Source: Ruminococcus sp. UBA946 | GTDB taxonomy: Bacteria; Bacillota; Clostridia; Oscillospirales; Ruminococcaceae | Assembly (NCBI GenBank): GCA_002293295.1 | Contig: DBCY01000150.1 | Span: 1 to 9,156, forward strand | Reading direction: 5' to 3' | DNA length: 9,156 bases | Part shown: piece by piece, positions 6,192-9,156 of the stretch | Layout: each line of letters starts with the position of its first letter | How positions within the stretch are numbered: position 1 is the first letter of the stretch | Program-made: the position numbers and the translations under genes | The notes under the pieces: model-generated | Told to the model about the DNA's origin: nothing | The model's database searches: none | What the model saw: the letters and a program-made list of their open reading frames with translations, nothing else

Positions 6192-7208
6192 ATGAAAACG
6201 ATTTTAGTTACAGGCGGCGCGGGGTATATCGGAAGTCATACGTGTGTTGAGCTTCTTAATTCGGGCTATAATGTTATCGTTATGGATAATTTCAGCAATT
6301 CCAAGCCTGAAGTAATAAAAAGGGTTGAAAGGATTGCCGGTAAAAGTATAAAGCTTTATGAAACCGATATGCTTGATTATGATAAAGTATGCCGGATTTT
6401 TGAAGAGAACAGAATCAGTGCAGTTATTCATTTTGCCGGCTTAAAAGCGGTGGGGGAGTCATGTGAAAAGCCTGCGGCGTATTATTATAACAATATATGC
6501 GGTATTATGGAAATTATCAGGGCAATGATAAAATACGGCTGTAATAAACTTGTTTTTTCATCTTCCGCTACGGTTTACGGAACCGATAATCCGGCTCCCT
6601 ATGTTGAAGATATGCCGGTTGCGGCAGCTTCCTCCAGTCCTTATGGCAATACAAAAATAATGATAGAGCGGATTTTAGCGGATATTTGCGCTGTAAACCC
6701 TGACTGGAGCGTTGTATTGCTAAGATATTTCAACCCAATCGGAGCACATGAAAGCGGTATTATCGGAGATAACCCGGTAGGGATCCCGAATAATATCTTC
6801 CCTTATATTCAGAAGGTTTCCGTAGGGAAGCTGCCGATACTCAGAGTTTTCGGAAATGATTACGATACCCCCGACGGTACATGCATTCGAGATTATATTC
6901 ATGTGGTTGACCTGGTTAAGGGTCATTTATGCGCCGTTGATTATGTTATGAAAAACAAAGGCTGCGAGCCTGTTAACCTTGGTTCGGGTAAGGGTACCAG
7001 CGTGCTTGAGCTTATTACGGCGTTTGAAGAAGCCTCCGGCGCTAAAATTCCGTATGAAATCCAGGGCAGACGAGCTGGGGATATCGCAGTAACATATGCC
7101 AATGCCGAAAAGGCGCTGAGGCTGTTTTCATGGAAAACCTTGTATGACATTAATAAAATGTGCGCCGACGGCTGGAATTTCATTAAAAATAACCCAAACG
7201 GCATTTAA
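6192..7208 (+). CDS. galE: UDP-glucose 4-epimerase
   Basis: GalE interconverts UDP-glucose and UDP-galactose using bound NAD, in the Leloir pathway and in supply of sugars for cell-surface glycans. The 338 residues are full family length. The N-terminal Rossmann fold shows TGGAGYIG (7-14). The catalytic residues of the extended short-chain dehydrogenase group are present: Ser125 in SSSATVYG and Tyr151/Lys155 in PYGNTK. RYFNPIGAH (178-186), the conserved NLGSGKGTSV (262-271) and the C-terminal W-x(n)-NPNG ending are typical. The residue aligning with the E. coli Tyr299 gate is a small Thr301, which may allow N-acetylated UDP-sugars as well (inference). It stands alone without galK or galT, which fits a biosynthetic role. 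It has its own promoter and strong ribosome binding site. It converges with the subtilase gene. Confidence 0.96.
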   Translation: MKTILVTGGAGYIGSHTCVELLNSGYNVIVMDNFSNSKPEVIKRVERIAGKSIKLYETDMLDYDKVCRIFEENRISAVIHFAGLKAVGESCEKPAAYYYNNICGIMEIIRAMIKYGCNKLVFSSSATVYGTDNPAPYVEDMPVAAASSSPYGNTKIMIERILADICAVNPDWSVVLLRYFNPIGAHESGIIGDNPVGIPNNIFPYIQKVSVGKLPILRVFGNDYDTPDGTCIRDYIHVVDLVKGHLCAVDYVMKNKGCEPVNLGSGKGTSVLELITAFEEASGAKIPYEIQGRRAGDIAVTYANAEKALRLFSWKTLYDINKMCADGWNFIKNNPNGI

Positions 7209-7234
7209 TTAAAATCGATACCAATTCAAATATT

Positions 7235-7302
7235 AATGAGGTTCCGGTTTTTTGGAGTAAGGAGAAATCAATTCCCTTATTCCTCAATCCTGAAACCTCA
7301 TT
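7235..7302. repeat. Long imperfect hairpin between convergent galE and protease genes
   Basis: The outer arms AATGAGGTT (7235-7243) and AACCTCATT (7294-7302) pair perfectly. The pairing continues through imperfect inner arms, including GAGTAAGG (7255-7262) with CCTTATTC (7275-7282), to a loop near 7264-7273. It starts 26 nt after the galE stop and ends 6 nt before the protease stop. Neither flank has a clean T-run, so it is not a classical intrinsic terminator. It could still end or protect both transcripts, or be a small palindromic dispersed repeat. Confidence 0.6.
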
Positions 7303-7308
7303 CCTATT

Positions 7309-9015
7309 TCATAGTTCCCGCATTAAATTAAAGGTTCTCATAAGGTTTAACGTACCGTAACCCCATTGGTAATTGGGGTAGCTTGCCGCGTCGTCTCTTG
7401 AACAGCCCCGAATAAGATATGCCCTTATCTGATATGTGCTTATTGATATATCATTCCCGTTCACAACACCCCATTCCAGCATCAGCGCGCAGGCGCCCGC
7501 CGTTATCGCCGCGGCTACGCTTGTGCCGCTCATAACACCGTATCCGTACGGGTAATACCCTCCTATGTTTACTCCCGGCGCTGCTAAATCGGGAGCCATT
7601 GAAGGCAGCCTTGTCGGACCCCAGGAAGATTTTATATATGTGCTGTTATTCGAGCTGTTATATGCCCCGCAGCATATGGAACCCATCATTGTACCCGGTA
7701 TTGTTATCGTGCAGTTCGGGGAGGGGGAGAGAAACTCGAATTTCGGGGATACTAATCCTGTTATCGGCATCCATGCGTTATAAGTCCCGTCAAGGATTAT
7801 GTCACCGTGAAGGGTTACGGTCCACAATCCTGGGGTTGCATTTTCAATGCGTATAAATGTAGCCTGACCGCCGCTTCCTTCTATAGGAAAATGATATTCG
7901 ACAGTAATCAATGATTTTTCCAGCGTCAGCCTTTCTTCAATAACCCTGTTCGGATGAGCCGGGATTCTTGAAATGTTCTCTCCCGTCGGCGAACGAAGTG
8001 ATACGGAAATACGGTCTGAAGCATTATTCCATATTGACATGAACAAGCCTCCGGCATTATCCCCGGCTTTAATGTCAATATTTTCGGTACTGCCCTGAAC
8101 GGGTATCTTACCCTGAGTATGGTGCTGTTCCTGACATTCGTTACCTGCGGCTGTGCAAAGGCAAACCCCCCTCAGGTTTGAAATATTGCTCAGATATTCC
8201 TCAAGAATGCTGTATCCGTCATGACTTCCGGAATTTGAACCGAGACCTAAGCAGATTACGACAGGCTGGTTTAATTCCCTTGCTTTCCGCAGAATATATT
8301 CAACTCCTATCATGACTGCGCTGGATTCGTATACATATTGCTGCTCTTCGGGGATACAGTACCTTTTCAAATAAAAAGGCCTTGCTTTTTTAAGCTTAAC
8401 GGCAATTATATCCGCGGACGGCGCCGCGCCTATAAAATCAGCGGTTTGTTTTCCGGCTGCTACCGAAGCCAAAAAAGTACCGTGACCCGACGTATCACGC
8501 TGAGGCACGATGTCATACGGGTTTTCTGATTCTAACGCCTGATTTATTTTCTCGTTGTCATATTCAGTTCCGATATAAAAATCATCCGGTATTTCGCCCC
8601 TTGCTGTCTGGTCAAAAATATATTTGATTTTACTTGTGCCGTCCTCATTAATAAATACAGGCTGGGTATAGTCAATACCCGTATCGACAAAACCAATAAG
8701 AACATTTCTGCCTTTCAGGTCAAGGTAGGGCTGGTTCTGAACGGGTATAACGGCGGCGGCTTCAAGAGCTTCGCGGTCAAGCAAGCCCATTATTAAGGAT
8801 GCGGAGCTTATAAAACCGGTTCCCATAGCGTTAATAAGCTCCTGATAATACGTATCCTTAACATATCCGATTACATATCTGTCAGCAAGAGTCTGAGTTA
8901 AAATTATATTAGGATTATTTTTAACATAATTCATAAAATAATCGCTTTTCCGCGCTACAAAATCCAGAGTATCCGGCGCGTCGATAAATTCCTGAAGCTC
9001 TTTTGAAATATCCAC
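7309..9015 (-). CDS. Subtilisin-like (S8) serine protease, Csp-like clostridial type
   Basis: A 568-residue subtilase with an intact triad: Asp111 (FVDTGID), His178 (DTSGHGTF) and Ser499 (SGTSVAAA). Asn292 (AAGNE) supplies the oxyanion hole. Residues 1-95 look like a prodomain ending before VIPVQNQPYLDL. A beta-rich insertion at about 305-435 between Asn292 and Ser499 resembles the jelly-roll of the clostridial Csp proteases, which act in spore germination. No signal peptide is present, again as in that group, so it is probably intracellular or spore-associated. The GTG start at 9015 has GGGTGG-like pairing about 7 nt upstream. Csp relatives are also frequent in clostridia without a proven germination role, and no cortex hydrolase or receptor gene is adjacent, so the substrate stays open. 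Family certain; Csp-likeness fairly likely. Confidence 0.92.
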   Translation of the reverse strand: MDISKELQEFIDAPDTLDFVARKSDYFMNYVKNNPNIILTQTLADRYVIGYVKDTYYQELINAMGTGFISSASLIMGLLDREALEAAAVIPVQNQPYLDLKGRNVLIGFVDTGIDYTQPVFINEDGTSKIKYIFDQTARGEIPDDFYIGTEYDNEKINQALESENPYDIVPQRDTSGHGTFLASVAAGKQTADFIGAAPSADIIAVKLKKARPFYLKRYCIPEEQQYVYESSAVMIGVEYILRKARELNQPVVICLGLGSNSGSHDGYSILEEYLSNISNLRGVCLCTAAGNECQEQHHTQGKIPVQGSTENIDIKAGDNAGGLFMSIWNNASDRISVSLRSPTGENISRIPAHPNRVIEERLTLEKSLITVEYHFPIEGSGGQATFIRIENATPGLWTVTLHGDIILDGTYNAWMPITGLVSPKFEFLSPSPNCTITIPGTMMGSICCGAYNSSNNSTYIKSSWGPTRLPSMAPDLAAPGVNIGGYYPYGYGVMSGTSVAAAITAGACALMLEWGVVNGNDISISTYQIRAYLIRGCSRDDAASYPNYQWGYGTLNLMRTFNLMREL

Positions 9016-9074
9016 GGTTATTCCACCCTTTCCGGAAGTTTACCTTTCCATAAACAAAACACCAGTCTGATATC

Positions 9075-9156
9075 CAATGTCAACAACTTAAGCAAAAAAC
9101 GAATAACTTTCTAATCATAAGTGGACAGTGAGCAGTGGTCAGTGGTCAGATTTCTG
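9075..9156 (+). repeat. Compound repeat copy 2 (runs to the window edge)
   Basis: CAATGTCAACAACTTAAGC (9075-9093) is followed by a 26-nt spacer and four heptamers: AGTGGAC (9120-9126), AGTGAGC (9127-9133), AGTGGTC (9134-9140) and AGTGGTC (9141-9147), then AGATTTCTG to the window end. It has the same order and orientation as the copy at 3540-3617. It lies upstream of the protease gene. Its minus strand contains a perfect TTGACA (9083-9078), but no -10 is found 16-18 nt further on. Confidence 0.8.

Noticed and set aside
9055..9083. TTGACA on the minus strand as promoter of the protease gene
   Set aside because: At 16-18 nt spacing the sequence is GTTTTG-like, not a -10, and the TTGACA arises inside the repeat box, where the other copy reads TTGCCA. 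A sporulation-type promoter was not recognisable either.

Overview
The window looks like chromosome from a low-to-moderate G+C Firmicute, most likely an anaerobic clostridium of the Oscillospiraceae/Lachnospiraceae type. This rests on the AT-rich intergenic DNA, AGGAGG-type ribosome binding sites, GTG starts, a Csp-like subtilase of clostridial type and a clostridial-style GalE and UvrC. The G+C content was not computed and the assignment is by protein style only.

Layout: (1) 1-1698, plus strand: an SPL-like radical SAM protein behind a good sigma-A-type promoter, then a small P-loop kinase-like protein and an 88-nt gap. (2) 1700-3529: uvrC, a complete excision nuclease subunit. (3) 3530-3653: a convergent junction with a compound repeat of AGTGGTC-type heptamers and an oppositely oriented heptamer block. 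(4) 3648-5459, minus strand: a class C beta-lactamase-fold serine hydrolase with an uncharacterised C-terminal half. (5) 5460-6191: about 730 nt without a gene, holding three inverted repeats, two minus-strand promoter candidates (one with a dyad over its -10) and the galE promoter. (6) 6192-7208: galE. (7) 7209-7308: a long imperfect hairpin between convergent genes. (8) 7309-9015, minus strand: a cytoplasmic-looking subtilisin-family protease resembling the clostridial Csp group. (9) 9016-9156: a second copy of the compound repeat.

The genes do not form one pathway. uvrC is nucleotide excision repair, galE is UDP-sugar metabolism, and the two serine hydrolases act on unknown substrates. No CRISPR array, tRNA, rRNA, transposase, phage gene or recognisable defence system was seen. 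The parts least explained by known genes are the structured 5460-6191 region and the paired compound repeat. Neither is proven to be a new system.
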